Assembly: GCA_018713665.1 (NCBI GenBank)
Contig: DVOI01000001.1
Coordinates: forward strand, 18,354-82,353
Direction of reading: 5' to 3'
From: Ornithoclostridium faecigallinarum
GTDB lineage: Bacteria > Bacillota > Clostridia > Christensenellales > UBA3700
DNA: 64,000 nt
Translations under genes and position numbers: made by a program
Notes under the pieces: model-generated
Database searches by the model: none
The model's input: only the letters and a program-made list of their open reading frames with translations
Told to the model about the DNA's origin: nothing
In this document: positions 1 to 8,918 of the stretch, one piece after another
Numbering within the stretch: the stretch's first letter is position 1
Layout: each line of letters starts with the position of its first letter

Positions 1-191
1 CCGCGCTGAATGATGTCGGACACGCTGCGCTTGTTCATCTGGAAGATGTGGTTGTCAATCAATCCGACATAGCCGCGCTCGATGCCGTAGACTTCGAGCC
101 CGTTGTAAATCGCATAGCGAGTGACCGCCCTTATGCATGCGTTCATGCCGGGCGCGTCGCCGCCGCTTGTCAAAATCCCTATTCTCTTCAT
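1..191 (-). CDS. pfkA: 6-phosphofructokinase, N-terminal part (cut by window edge)
   Basis: ATP-dependent phosphofructokinase, the committed step of glycolysis. Only the first 63 or so residues are inside the window; the rest lies to the left. The visible part starts MKRIGILTSGGDAPGMN, where GGDAPGMN is the family's nucleotide-binding loop, and continues with the conserved YGIERGYVGLI segment. The ATG at 189-191 has a GGAGAG ribosome site lying inside the end of the upstream mtrB gene, only 4 nt away, so the two are almost certainly co-transcribed and perhaps translationally coupled. dnaE followed by pfkA is a common Firmicute order. Identity is secure; length and integrity cannot be judged. 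Confidence 0.95.
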   Translation of the reverse strand, partial: MKRIGILTSGGDAPGMNACIRAVTRYAIYNGLEVYGIERGYVGLIDNHIFQMNKRSVSDIIQR

Positions 192-195
192 AAAG

Positions 196-426
196 TCACT
201 CTCCGCTCCTGATGACTCCGTGCTTGGTATAAATCTCCGCCTTGCCGCGGATCTTGATCGCGGAAGTCCTTTGCGTAAACTGCATGACGCACACCTCGTT
301 TTTGTCGAGGTTTTCGGTGTGGTGGGGCTTTGTGCTGTCGCCCCTCGTCAAGCCTATAATCTGTACGGGAGAGTCAATCGCCTTGATGACGATGTACTCT
401 TCGCTTGCATAAAATGTCTCGTCCAT
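196..426 (-). CDS. mtrB: trp RNA-binding attenuation protein (TRAP) homologue
   Basis: 76 residues. From residue 9 it aligns without gaps to Bacillus TRAP: EEYIVIKAIDSPVQIIGLTR matches the strand region, then PHH, LDKNEV and TSAIKIRG. TRAP forms an 11-subunit ring that binds tryptophan between subunits and wraps RNA bearing (G/U)AG repeats to control tryptophan genes. The tryptophan-pocket region (GLTRG, HH, FT, TSA) is kept. Of the three RNA-contact residues known in B. subtilis (K37, K56, R58), the last two are present as K58 and R60, but the K37 equivalent is N39. Start chosen at MDETFY because a GAGGTG motif precedes it; an in-frame ATG at 474 would add 16 residues unlike the family. It sits between dnaE and pfkA, not near trp genes. 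Confidence 0.88.
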   Translation of the reverse strand: MDETFYASEEYIVIKAIDSPVQIIGLTRGDSTKPHHTENLDKNEVCVMQFTQRTSAIKIRGKAEIYTKHGVIRSGE

Positions 427-487
427 ATTCACCTCGGTCAACGCCATTATATCAAATTCGAGCGCAAATGCCAAATATTTGACCGCA

Positions 488-3400
488 TTATTGCCCCGAA
501 GGCGTCTTCGAACCCGGAATTTTTCCTACCTTTACGTTTGCGGCCCCCAGCACCGCCTTGAGTTGATACTCGAGCGTGCCTCCGAGGTCGGCTCCCGCGC
601 CGTTCAATCTCGACAGCGTCCTGCCTCTTTGCACGAACACCGGATGTCTGCCGGGGTTGAGCTTGATGTACTCCTCGGCGGCGACGAGGTCGCGGTCTGT
701 CTCTATGCGGAGATAGAGACACTCGGTGACGGGAACTTCGTCCTCTCCTTCATCTTCTCCCTCGTCCGCATATTCTCCGCTGCCTCCCCAGGGGATAACG
801 TCCGCGACGGACATAGTGACCTTGCCGTTCTCAAACCTCAGCCTGCCGTTGAGACGCACAATCGCGTCCTCGGCAATCAGCGCGCGATACTTGTCGTACG
901 TCCTGGGGAAGAACACCGCCTCGATTGAAGCGTAGAGATCTTCGATTGTCGCATACGCCATGATTTTTGCGTCCTTTGTCGTCTTTTTGCTGACGTCGTG
1001 CAACATGCCGCAGAGTGAGACATACTTGCCGTCGAACGCGCTTTGAACGCCGAACAGCTCTTCCGCTCCGCTCTCGTCCTCGTCATCACCCTCTTCCGCC
1101 GCCGTGGCGTTCTGAATGTAATCGACCAGCGGCTCCAGGGTGAAGCTCTCCTGCTTGAGCTCTTCCTTGTGAGCGTCGAGCGGATGCCCTGACAGATACA
1201 CGCCGAGCGCCTCTTTTTCGAGCGCGAGTTTTTGCATTTGCGGATACTCGGCGAGCGGAGGGATGTCGTCCTCGGGGGCGGCGTCCTCGCCCATCAAATC
1301 GAACAGACTGATCTGACCGCTCTCCTTGCCCTTGCGGTCGCGCGCCGCCTGTTTGAGCAGTCTCTCATACGACGCCAACAGCGCCGAACGCGTATAGCCG
1401 AAGCAGTCGAACGCGCCCGCCTTGATCAGACCTTCCATGATGCGCTTGTTGATGACGCCCGTCTCGAGACGGGACAGCATGTCGGACACGCTCTTGTACT
1501 CTCCGTTTTTCTCGCGCTCTTCGACGAGAGCCTGCATCGCGTCCGCGCCGACGTTCTTGATGCCGTTGAGTCCGTAGCGAAGCTTGCCGTCCTCGACCTT
1601 GAACAGCACTCGGCTCTTGTTGATGTCGGGCGGCAAAATCACAAAGCCGTTGTCGCGCAGGATTGTCAAATACTTTTGCACCTCTTCTGCGTTTGTGATG
1701 CGGTTGTTGATGACCGCGGCGAACAGCTCAATCTCGTAATATCTCTTGTAATATGCGGTTTGATAGGACAGCACCGCATAGGCGGCGGCGTGCGACTTGT
1801 TGAACGCGTACTTGGCGAAGCCCGCCATTTCGTCGAAGATCTCGTTGGCGGTCTTTTCGTCGACGATGCCGACCTCAATCGCGCCGGGGATGCGCGGTTT
1901 GGCAAGCCCGATGAGTCTGCCGTCGGTAGAATATTTCGCAGGTTCGGGCGGCGCGCCGTAGAGGAAGATCTTGCGCTGCGCCTCCATGACCTCGGCTTTT
2001 TTCTTGCCCATCGCGCGGCGCAGCATGTCCGCCGCCCCGAGCGAATAGCCGGCAAGCAGCTGCGCCATCTGCATGACCTGTTCCTGATAGACGAGACAGC
2101 CGTATGTCATCTCGAGTATGGGTTTGAGCAGCGGATGGCGGTAGGTGACGCTCTCGGGATTCTTCTTGGACGCGATATATTTGGGAATGCTGTCCATCGG
2201 ACCGGGGCGATAGAGCGACACGCCCGCTATGACGTCTTCGAGCGAGGACGGCTGAAGTTCTTTCATAAACTTTTTCATGCCGGCGGATTCGAGCTGGAAC
2301 ACCGCGTCGGTGGCGCCGCTGCTGATCTGCCGGTAGACCTCGGGGTCGTCGTAGCCCAGCTTGTCGAAGTCGACGTCCACGCCGTGATCCTCTTTGACGT
2401 ACTGCCGCGCCTTGTCTATGTCGGTCAGCGTCTTGAGCCCGAGGAAGTCCATTTTGAGCATGCCCATCTCCTCGACCTCTTCCTTTTGGAACTGCGTGGT
2501 AATGTCCTCGCCGTTGCGCTGAAGGGGGACGTAGTCGGAGATGACCTCTTTGCATATGACGACGCCTGCGGCGTGCTTCGAGCAGTTGCACGGCATCGCC
2601 TCGAGTTTGTACGCCATGTCGATGACCTGCCTCATCATCGGGTCGGTGTTGTACACTTCGACCGCTTCGGGCGAATAGAGCTTGACCTCGTCCTCTTTCT
2701 CGCTCTTGTGGAAGACGTTGGACAGGGTGACCTTGGGATTGTTGGCAATCGTCTTTGTCAGCTTGTTGACATCGGCTAGCGGCACGTTATACACTCTTGC
2801 AATCTTCTTGATTGCCGCCTTCGCCTTCATCGTGCCGAGCGCCAAGATTTGACAGACCTTGTCCGAACCGTATTTGCGCGTGACGTATTCGATGACCTCG
2901 CCTCTCCTCTCGTAACAGAAGTCGACGTCAAAGTCGGGCGGCGACTCGCGTTCGGGGTTGAGGAAGCGCTCAAAGAGCAGGTTGTACTTGAGCGGATCGA
3001 CGTCGGTGATGCGGATAGCATACGCTATGATACTGCCCACGCCCGAACCTCTGCCTGCGCCGACGGGGATGCCGTGCGTGCGCGCGTAGTTGATGAAGTC
3101 CCAGACTACGAGGTAGTAGTCCGCGAAGCCCTTGGTGATGATGACATCGAGCTCTCGCTCCGCCCTCTGTTTGATCTCGGGTGTAATCGTGCCGTACCGC
3201 CACTCCAAGCCCTTGTACGCCATGCGGCGCAGATAGTCGGGCGACGACGAGCCGTCCTCGGCGACGTACGGCGGCTGCAAGTCCTGTTTTTCGATGACGA
3301 CGTTGCACTTTTCCATCACTTCGACGGTGTTGGTGACCGCCTCGGGGCACCACGAGAACGTCTCCATCATCTCATCGTATGTCTTGAGGTAGAATTGATC

Positions 3401-4297
3401 TGTCTCAAAGCGCATGCGTTCGGGGTCGTCAATCGTCTTGCCCGTCTGAATGCAGAGCATGACGTCGTGCATCTCTGCATCCTCGCGCTCGGCGTAGTGT
3501 ACGTCGTTGGTCGCGACGACCTTGACGCCTATCTCTCGCGCAATCTTGACGAGCAACGGATTGATGCGCCTCTGCTCTTCTATGCCGTGGTCCTGCAGTT
3601 CGATATAGAAGTCGCCCGGCTCGAACATGTCGCGCAGCATGATCGCATAGTTTTTCGCCTCTTCATAGTTGTTTTCGAGCAACAACTCGGGGATTCGCCC
3701 GGCAAGACACGCGGACAGACAAATCACCCCTTCGGAATGCTTTTTGAGCGTCTCGATATCTATGCGCGGCTTGTAGTAAAAACCCTCGACATACGCCATG
3801 CTGTCCAACTGAACGAGATTGCGATAGCCGACGTTGTTTTTTGCAATGAGCACAAGGTGATTGAAGCTGCCGTTGCGCCCCGTCTGCTCGTGCATGTTTT
3901 CGCAGGTGTAGAACTCGCAGCCGATGACGGGTTTGAGCCCTGCCTTCTTCATCGCCTTGTAGAAGGTGAACACGCCGAACATGTTGCCGTGATCGGTGAT
4001 TGCCATGCCGGGCATCCCCTTTTCAATCGCCTTGTCGACGAGGGGGTTGTCCTTGTGGTTGGGCGCGACGAGCCTTGTCGCCCCGTCCAGCAGACTGAAC
4101 TCGGTGTGAACGTGCAGATGCACGAACGGCTTGACGGGCGGACGTGGCTTCTCGGGCTTTTTCTCCTCCTCCCCTTCCTTTTTCGGAGGCTCCTGTTCCT
4201 GCTCACTCTCCTCGCGAGCGGCGTCCTCTTGCTCCATCTGTTCGAGCAAAGCTTCGTCGTCCTGTTCGACGTCGATGTCTTCGATATTGTCAGCCAT
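488..4297 (-). CDS. dnaE: DNA polymerase III alpha subunit
   Basis: 1269 residues, longer than the usual 1150 or so. Replicative or lesion-bypass polymerase of the DnaE type. A PHP domain begins near residue 57 (HLHVHTEFSLLDGA, then TDHGN near 101). The palm domain carries PDFDVDF at about 454-460, which supplies two catalytic aspartates, preceded by GAGRGSGVGS. The C-terminal third holds the helix-hairpin-helix region and an OB fold (GMLHDVSKKTT through VADVIPW). The extra length comes mainly from a charged tail of about 55 residues before the PHP domain, rich in E, K and P, which is not a usual part of DnaE. Starts 8 nt inside the end of whiA, so translation is coupled. No intein is seen. 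Confidence 0.97.
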   Translation of the reverse strand: MADNIEDIDVEQDDEALLEQMEQEDAAREESEQEQEPPKKEGEEEKKPEKPRPPVKPFVHLHVHTEFSLLDGATRLVAPNHKDNPLVDKAIEKGMPGMAITDHGNMFGVFTFYKAMKKAGLKPVIGCEFYTCENMHEQTGRNGSFNHLVLIAKNNVGYRNLVQLDSMAYVEGFYYKPRIDIETLKKHSEGVICLSACLAGRIPELLLENNYEEAKNYAIMLRDMFEPGDFYIELQDHGIEEQRRINPLLVKIAREIGVKVVATNDVHYAEREDAEMHDVMLCIQTGKTIDDPERMRFETDQFYLKTYDEMMETFSWCPEAVTNTVEVMEKCNVVIEKQDLQPPYVAEDGSSSPDYLRRMAYKGLEWRYGTITPEIKQRAERELDVIITKGFADYYLVVWDFINYARTHGIPVGAGRGSGVGSIIAYAIRITDVDPLKYNLLFERFLNPERESPPDFDVDFCYERRGEVIEYVTRKYGSDKVCQILALGTMKAKAAIKKIARVYNVPLADVNKLTKTIANNPKVTLSNVFHKSEKEDEVKLYSPEAVEVYNTDPMMRQVIDMAYKLEAMPCNCSKHAAGVVICKEVISDYVPLQRNGEDITTQFQKEEVEEMGMLKMDFLGLKTLTDIDKARQYVKEDHGVDVDFDKLGYDDPEVYRQISSGATDAVFQLESAGMKKFMKELQPSSLEDVIAGVSLYRPGPMDSIPKYIASKKNPESVTYRHPLLKPILEMTYGCLVYQEQVMQMAQLLAGYSLGAADMLRRAMGKKKAEVMEAQRKIFLYGAPPEPAKYSTDGRLIGLAKPRIPGAIEVGIVDEKTANEIFDEMAGFAKYAFNKSHAAAYAVLSYQTAYYKRYYEIELFAAVINNRITNAEEVQKYLTILRDNGFVILPPDINKSRVLFKVEDGKLRYGLNGIKNVGADAMQALVEEREKNGEYKSVSDMLSRLETGVINKRIMEGLIKAGAFDCFGYTRSALLASYERLLKQAARDRKGKESGQISLFDLMGEDAAPEDDIPPLAEYPQMQKLALEKEALGVYLSGHPLDAHKEELKQESFTLEPLVDYIQNATAAEEGDDEDESGAEELFGVQSAFDGKYVSLCGMLHDVSKKTTKDAKIMAYATIEDLYASIEAVFFPRTYDKYRALIAEDAIVRLNGRLRFENGKVTMSVADVIPWGGSGEYADEGEDEGEDEVPVTECLYLRIETDRDLVAAEEYIKLNPGRHPVFVQRGRTLSRLNGAGADLGGTLEYQLKAVLGAANVKVGKIPGSKTPSGQ

Positions 4298-5195
4298 TGT
4301 TCGCCTCCTCCAAAATTTTTTCTATCCTGTGATTGAGCCCGCTCTTGCTTATGCCCAGCTCTTTGGCGAGCTGCGCCATCGTAAACTCGGGGTGCGCCTC
4401 GCGCGCGTCGCAGACGGCGCGAAGCTTTTCGTCCAGCTTTTCGTAGCCGCCGTTTTCACGAAGAGTTGCGATTGCGGCAATCAGCTTGTTGGACGCGCGC
4501 TGCGCCTTGTCTATGTTCGCAAGCGTACAATTGACGCCGCGATTGATGTTGTTGTTCGCCTCTCTGACCATCATCACGTCGCTGAGCGCGAACACGCTTT
4601 CATAAGCGCCCATGAACGCCAAGACGCCGCTGACATCCGTCCCCGACTTGCAATATGCGCAATACAGCTCGCCTCTGCGCGTGACATGCATCGCGATATC
4701 GCGCTTTGAGAAATACGCGGCAAGTTCGCTCGCCGCCTCCTCGTCCGAAAATGTGAACTCGATGTGATAGCCGCCTCTGTCCGTTTCGCTCGGCGCATAT
4801 GCTCCGCCGCAGACGGCAAACAGCCCTCTGACATAGGCGGCCGCCTCTTTGTCGTTTTCGAACTTGCGCCCCAATCCGCCCCTGCCGTGCGCGGTCTCGG
4901 GCAGCAAATCGACGAAAATATCCTCCGCCGCGCCCGGTCTGACCGACGCCGAATAGAGCTTTTGCGCGGACGAATAGGCGAATTCCACCTCCGCGCCGTA
5001 CAATTCCTTGATCAGTCCCAGCGCTATCAGGACCGGCTGCATGCTCTTGTGCTCGACGGTCAAGCCCAGCTTGTTGCTCTTGAGCGTAAACGAACCGGCG
5101 ACTTTGACGATAGCGGCGAGATACGCCTTGCGCGCGGCGGTTTCGTCGTCGTCCGCCAGCGCGGTCTGCTTGCGCACTTCCAAAGTGATGTTCAT
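4290..5195 (-). CDS. whiA: Sporulation/cell-division regulator WhiA
   Basis: 301 residues. WhiA proteins join a degenerate LAGLIDADG homing-endonuclease fold to a C-terminal helix-turn-helix and bind DNA; in Firmicutes they influence division and chromosome segregation. Visible here: an N-terminal half with FTLKSNKLGLTVEH, the conserved NNINRGVNCTLANIDK block near the middle, and the C-terminal HTH AQLAKELGISKSGLNHRI. Start taken at MNITLEVRK (ATG 5193-5195), which overlaps the PHP gene stop by 4 nt (ATGA); the longer frame upstream is out of family. The usual partners RapZ and YvcK (GlmR), often just upstream of whiA, are absent here, as is HPr/Crh. Confidence 0.93.
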   Translation of the reverse strand: MNITLEVRKQTALADDDETAARKAYLAAIVKVAGSFTLKSNKLGLTVEHKSMQPVLIALGLIKELYGAEVEFAYSSAQKLYSASVRPGAAEDIFVDLLPETAHGRGGLGRKFENDKEAAAYVRGLFAVCGGAYAPSETDRGGYHIEFTFSDEEAASELAAYFSKRDIAMHVTRRGELYCAYCKSGTDVSGVLAFMGAYESVFALSDVMMVREANNNINRGVNCTLANIDKAQRASNKLIAAIATLRENGGYEKLDEKLRAVCDAREAHPEFTMAQLAKELGISKSGLNHRIEKILEEANNG

Positions 5196-5950
5196 ATGAC
5201 GAGCCCCCTGCGGAATGTAATCGGCTTGTCCGAAATGTTGACGACCTCTTCGTCGCCAAGTCCGAGATTTTGCACTATGTCCAACGCGTATTCGCACTTG
5301 CCGACTCGCGACGGCTTGTGCGCGTCGCTGTTGACGATGAGTTTTGCCCCCGTCGCCGCGAGGATCTCAACGCCTTTGAGATCGGGCGTCTTATGCCTCG
5401 ACGACAGTTCGACAAAAGTACCCGACGCCGCGCATGCCTCGCCTATCGGCTTGAGCTCGACGTCCAGCCTGAACCCGGGGTGTGTGAGCACGTCGATCTC
5501 GTGCTCGGTCACCGCCCTTACGAACGCCTCGGTGTTGAGCGCGCGCTGTTTTGCGCTGTTGCGGCAGATGTAGCGCGTCACGCCGTTGAGCGGCAGCTTG
5601 AAGTAATCCTTGAACCTCAACGGGTATGAGGTCAGATGGAAGCCGGCAAGCACGACGTCCAGCTTGTCCGCGTCCTCGGGCGACAGATCGATCTCTCCTT
5701 GGGGACTGAGAATATTTGCCTCTATGCCGAGCAGCACTCTGAATCGATATTCCTTTGCAACCGCGTCGACGTCGCGTCTCATCTCGTCGAAGCGCGACGG
5801 CTTGACTCCGATCAACGGGTGCCTCTCGCCGTGGTCGGTGATTGCAAGCGCTCGAAGACCGAGACTCATCGCCGCGACGACGTTGTCTTCGACCGTCCCG
5901 GTGCCGTGAGAATATTTGGTATGTGAATGAAAGTCTGCGCGGATATTCAT
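5192..5950 (-). CDS. PHP-domain phosphatase/phosphoesterase
   Basis: 252 residues, a stand-alone PHP domain like YcdX-type phosphatases. The metal-binding set is complete: DFHSHTKYS at the N-terminus, ITDHGE near 38, GIEANI near 76, the lone H in AGFHLT, LTHPG near 158 and NSDAHKPSRVG near 212. PHP proteins of this kind hydrolyse phosphate esters using a trinuclear metal centre; the substrate cannot be told from sequence. A GGAAGAG ribosome site precedes the ATG, and a TATAAT box lies about 40 nt upstream, so this gene probably starts the PHP-whiA-dnaE-mtrB-pfkA transcript. It occupies the place where rapZ and yvcK often lie. Confidence 0.88.
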   Translation of the reverse strand: MNIRADFHSHTKYSHGTGTVEDNVVAAMSLGLRALAITDHGERHPLIGVKPSRFDEMRRDVDAVAKEYRFRVLLGIEANILSPQGEIDLSPEDADKLDVVLAGFHLTSYPLRFKDYFKLPLNGVTRYICRNSAKQRALNTEAFVRAVTEHEIDVLTHPGFRLDVELKPIGEACAASGTFVELSSRHKTPDLKGVEILAATGAKLIVNSDAHKPSRVGKCEYALDIVQNLGLGDEEVVNISDKPITFRRGLVI

Positions 5951-6052
5951 AATGCTCTTCCGGTCGCGCGCAAGCGCGCATATACGGACTTATATTATAG
6001 AATATAACACGCCAAAAAGTAAAGGCAAATCCGTCGCGTAATTGTAAATTTT

Positions 6053-6919
6053 TCATCGTCCCGCGACGACGACCTCAAGCTCGAGCGTCACGCCGCAGTC
6101 TTCGAACACCTCTCTTTGCGCCCTGTCGGCGAGCGCGAGATAGTCAGCCGCCGTCCCTCCGCCGACATTGACGATAAACCCTGCGTGTTTACGCGATATT
6201 TCCGCGCCTCCCGCTCGCGCGCCTTTGAGCCCTGCGCGCTCGATGTACCACCCTGCCGACTTTCCGTCAGCACGCTTGAACGTACTGCCGAGCGACTTCC
6301 CGTTGGGCTGGCTCGCCGCCCTGAGCGCGGCATATCTCGCCGCCTCTCGCTCGACCGCCGCCCTGTCCGACCGCACGAGCGAAAACGCCGCCGCAAGTAC
6401 AACCGCATCTTTGCCCAGCGCGCTCCTGCGATAGCCGAAGCCGCACTCTTCAGGCCCCAGCCTCACTCTCTTGCCGTCCGCAAGCACGTCCACCCAAAGC
6501 GCAACGTCCGCAAATTCCGTCCCGAACGCGCCGGCGTTCATCGCCGCCGCCCCTCCGACGCTGCCGGGAATTGCGGCAAGCCTCTCCAAACCCGATAGCC
6601 CCCGCTCCGCCGCCTTTTTGGCGAGCGAAGACAGCCTCTCTCCGGCGAACGCCACCGCGACCTCTCCGCGAAACTCCGCGCCCGTCATCGCTCTCGTCGT
6701 CAAGACCGCGGCGTCGTATTCTCCGTCGGGGAACAAGATGTTCGTCCCTCTGCCGGCGACGTCGAACTCCTCGCCCTCGAGCGCGGCGACGGCTGCGGCA
6801 AACTCCTCTTCCGTCCGCGGCTCGATCAAAAGTCCGATCGTCCCCTCGTTGCCGTAAGAAGAAAACGACGGAGCGCGTCTCCGCGCCCCGAATTTGTCCA
6901 CAAAATATTGCGCGTCCAT
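6053..6919 (-). CDS. murB: UDP-N-acetylenolpyruvoylglucosamine reductase
   Basis: 288 residues. FAD- and NADPH-dependent enzyme that reduces the enolpyruvyl group to give UDP-MurNAc, the second committed step of peptidoglycan synthesis. FAD-binding PCMH-type motifs are clear: GRGTNILF, then IPGSVGGAAAMNAGAFG. The substrate-binding domain has GFGYRRS, the GSTFKR loop containing the catalytic serine, and a C-terminal EDCGVTLELEV segment with the conserved glutamate. This is the type II (Bacillus-like) form. The loop reads NGKSLGSTFKR where the family more often has a Pro-rich sequence, a mild variation. It lies 30 nt downstream of dusB in the same direction. Confidence 0.95.
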   Translation of the reverse strand: MDAQYFVDKFGARRRAPSFSSYGNEGTIGLLIEPRTEEEFAAAVAALEGEEFDVAGRGTNILFPDGEYDAAVLTTRAMTGAEFRGEVAVAFAGERLSSLAKKAAERGLSGLERLAAIPGSVGGAAAMNAGAFGTEFADVALWVDVLADGKRVRLGPEECGFGYRRSALGKDAVVLAAAFSLVRSDRAAVEREAARYAALRAASQPNGKSLGSTFKRADGKSAGWYIERAGLKGARAGGAEISRKHAGFIVNVGGGTAADYLALADRAQREVFEDCGVTLELEVVVAGR

Positions 6920-6949
6920 ACACGCAAATATATGACCGCCTTCCTCGCT

Positions 6950-7897
6950 CTATGCGATTGGAATATCGAGCAATTCGCATTCTCGAACGGCGTCTTGCAA
7001 TTCCTTGACGGAGCCGCTCTCAAACACTCTCTGCTTGAACGCCTTGCCGCCCGTCAGCCCTTTGACGTAATACGCCAAATGCTTCTTCATGTTGGCGGCG
7101 ACATATACAGGCGAGTGAAATTCGAGCATCGTCGCGATGTGTTCGTCGACCGCTTCTCTCCTTGTGCGCCACGGCCTTTCAATGCCGGCGATGTCCGCAA
7201 ACAGCCACGGGCACCCGAGCGCGCCCCTTGCGATCATCACGCCTGCCGCGCCGGTGATTCTCAACATCTCGCGGAAGTCGTCGGCGCTGTCTACGTCGCC
7301 GTTCGCAAGCACGGGAATATCGACCGCCCGAACGACCTCTGCGATATATTCCCTGTCCGCAATCCCCGAATAAAACTGCTCTCGCGTCCTGCCGTGAACG
7401 GTCAAAGCGTCCGCTCCGGCATCTTGCAAAATCTTTGCGAAATCAACACCGGTACGAGAATTTTGTTCAAAACCTATCCTGAATTTGACACTCACAAACT
7501 TGCCCGAAAGTTTGAGAGTGCGCACAATCTTTGCCGCCAGCTCCGGCTCTTTGAGCAACGCGCTGCCCTCGCCGTTGCCGACGATTTTGGGGACGGGACA
7601 GCCCATATTCACATCGACGATGTCGAACTTGGCAAGCGCCTGATGTCGTGCCGCCGCCAGCATAATCTCGGGCTCTCTGCCGAAGATCTGCACCGCCTTG
7701 ACCTTTTCCGCGTCCGTCGTATGGAGCAGGTCTTCCGTCTTTGCGCTGCCGTAAAGCAACCCCTTCGCCGAAATCATCTCTGTGTAGGTAATCGCCGCTC
7801 CGGCACGCGCGCAAAGTCTGCGAAAGCCTACGTCGCTGAATCCGGCTATCGGCGCTAGCACCGCCTTGGGCGTTTCAAATATCTCGACGGGACTCAC
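6950..7897 (-). CDS. dusB: tRNA-dihydrouridine synthase
   Basis: 315 residues. FMN-dependent reductase that converts uridine to dihydrouridine in the tRNA D-loop region. A TIM barrel starts with LAPIAGFSDVGFRRL; the conserved VNMGCPVPKIVGNGEGSALL block carries the catalytic cysteine; TVHGRTREQFYSG and VLANGDVDS are the FMN-binding segments. The length and the VNMGCP form fit the DusB branch typical of Firmicutes. The start overlaps the end of mazG by 23 nt, which suggests one transcript and coupled translation. Confidence 0.95.
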   Translation of the reverse strand: MSPVEIFETPKAVLAPIAGFSDVGFRRLCARAGAAITYTEMISAKGLLYGSAKTEDLLHTTDAEKVKAVQIFGREPEIMLAAARHQALAKFDIVDVNMGCPVPKIVGNGEGSALLKEPELAAKIVRTLKLSGKFVSVKFRIGFEQNSRTGVDFAKILQDAGADALTVHGRTREQFYSGIADREYIAEVVRAVDIPVLANGDVDSADDFREMLRITGAAGVMIARGALGCPWLFADIAGIERPWRTRREAVDEHIATMLEFHSPVYVAANMKKHLAYYVKGLTGGKAFKQRVFESGSVKELQDAVRECELLDIPIA

Positions 7898-8918
7898 GTC
7901 TTTTCACCTCTTCCCAAAGCTCGTCCGCCTCCTTTGGCGACAGCTCGTTCACCGGTCGCCGAGCAAGCTCCTCAAGCGCGGCATATCGTCTCTCGAACTT
8001 ACGCACCGCTCTCGACAGCGCAATCTCGGGGTCGCACTTGAGCAACCTGACGACATTGACCGCGGCGAACAACAGGTCGCCGCATTCCGACTCTCTTTCG
8101 TCCGCACTCTTTGCGGCGAGACATTCCGCCGTCTCTTCGGGCAGCTTTTGCGCAGCCGCCTCCGCGCTCTCGAAATCGAAGCCGGCCTTTGCAGCTGCCT
8201 TTTGTATCTTGAGCGCACGCTCGACCGCAGGCAACGCCTTCGCGACTCTTTTCATCTTGTCCGAGGCTCGGTATGCGCCCTTTTCTTTCGCCTTTGCCGC
8301 TTCCCACGACGCGAGACTCTCTTCGGCGTTGTTCGCGACGACGTCGCCGAACACGTGCGGATGACGAGTGATTAATTTTTCGCACAGTTCGGTCAATGCG
8401 TCCGACAGGTCGAACTCGCCGTTCTTCTCCGCAATCTCGCAATGAAACACGCTCTGCAACATCACATCGCCGCACTCCTCGCGCATATTGGCGATGTCAC
8501 GGTTGTCGATTGCCTCGACCAGTTCGTACGCCTCTTCGACGGCGTTGGCGCGAATGCTCTCGTGCGTCTGCGCCTTGTCCCACTCGCACCCGTCGTCCGC
8601 GCAAAGTCTGCGCATGATTTTGACAAGATCGGCAAAGTCGTGGCGACGCTTGTCCTTGAACGACAGAGGCGGAACTTGCGCCGCGTCGCACGCGCGAATT
8701 GTCGCCGCCGTCCTCTCTTCGCCGTCGCAAAACACGGGCGCGTCTTCACCCAACAGCCGCGACAGCTTTTGCGCCGTCTCTTTTACCGCGCTTTCGTTGA
8801 CGCGCGTCAGCACCAACGCTGACCGCGTGTCGTACCAAAAATCTTTCGCCGAGACAAAAGCGTCGGCCTCAATCGTCAATGTGCCGAGCGTCTCGGCAAT
8901 GTCGTCGCGTCTCTTCAT
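7875..8918 (-). CDS. mazG: MazG-type nucleoside triphosphate pyrophosphohydrolase (YabN-like, degenerate N-terminal domain)
   Basis: 347 residues. Two MazG repeats are visible: the first begins at DFADLVKIMRRLC...CEWDKAQTHESI with EEAYELVEAID and EECGDVMLQ (the EExxE...ExxD metal site), the second has EETAECLAAKSADERESECGDLLFA. MazG enzymes cleave NTPs to NMP and pyrophosphate and act as house-cleaning enzymes. In Bacillus the homologue YabN has a full tetrapyrrole-methylase domain in front. Here only about 95 residues precede the MazG part, and they resemble the tail of that domain without the SAM-binding glycine motifs. The start is firm: AGGGAGA lies 9 nt before the ATG. It overlaps the flippase gene by 50 nt, echoing the Bacillus yabM-yabN order. 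Confidence 0.92.
   Translation of the reverse strand: MKRRDDIAETLGTLTIEADAFVSAKDFWYDTRSALVLTRVNESAVKETAQKLSRLLGEDAPVFCDGEERTAATIRACDAAQVPPLSFKDKRRHDFADLVKIMRRLCADDGCEWDKAQTHESIRANAVEEAYELVEAIDNRDIANMREECGDVMLQSVFHCEIAEKNGEFDLSDALTELCEKLITRHPHVFGDVVANNAEESLASWEAAKAKEKGAYRASDKMKRVAKALPAVERALKIQKAAAKAGFDFESAEAAAQKLPEETAECLAAKSADERESECGDLLFAAVNVVRLLKCDPEIALSRAVRKFERRYAALEELARRPVNELSPKEADELWEEVKRRESRRDI

Noticed and set aside
1232..4336. Two long open frames (515 and 495 codons) on the plus strand opposite dnaE
   Set aside because: They are antisense mirrors of a GC-rich gene. They lack ribosome sites and family motifs, and dnaE is unmistakable on the other strand.
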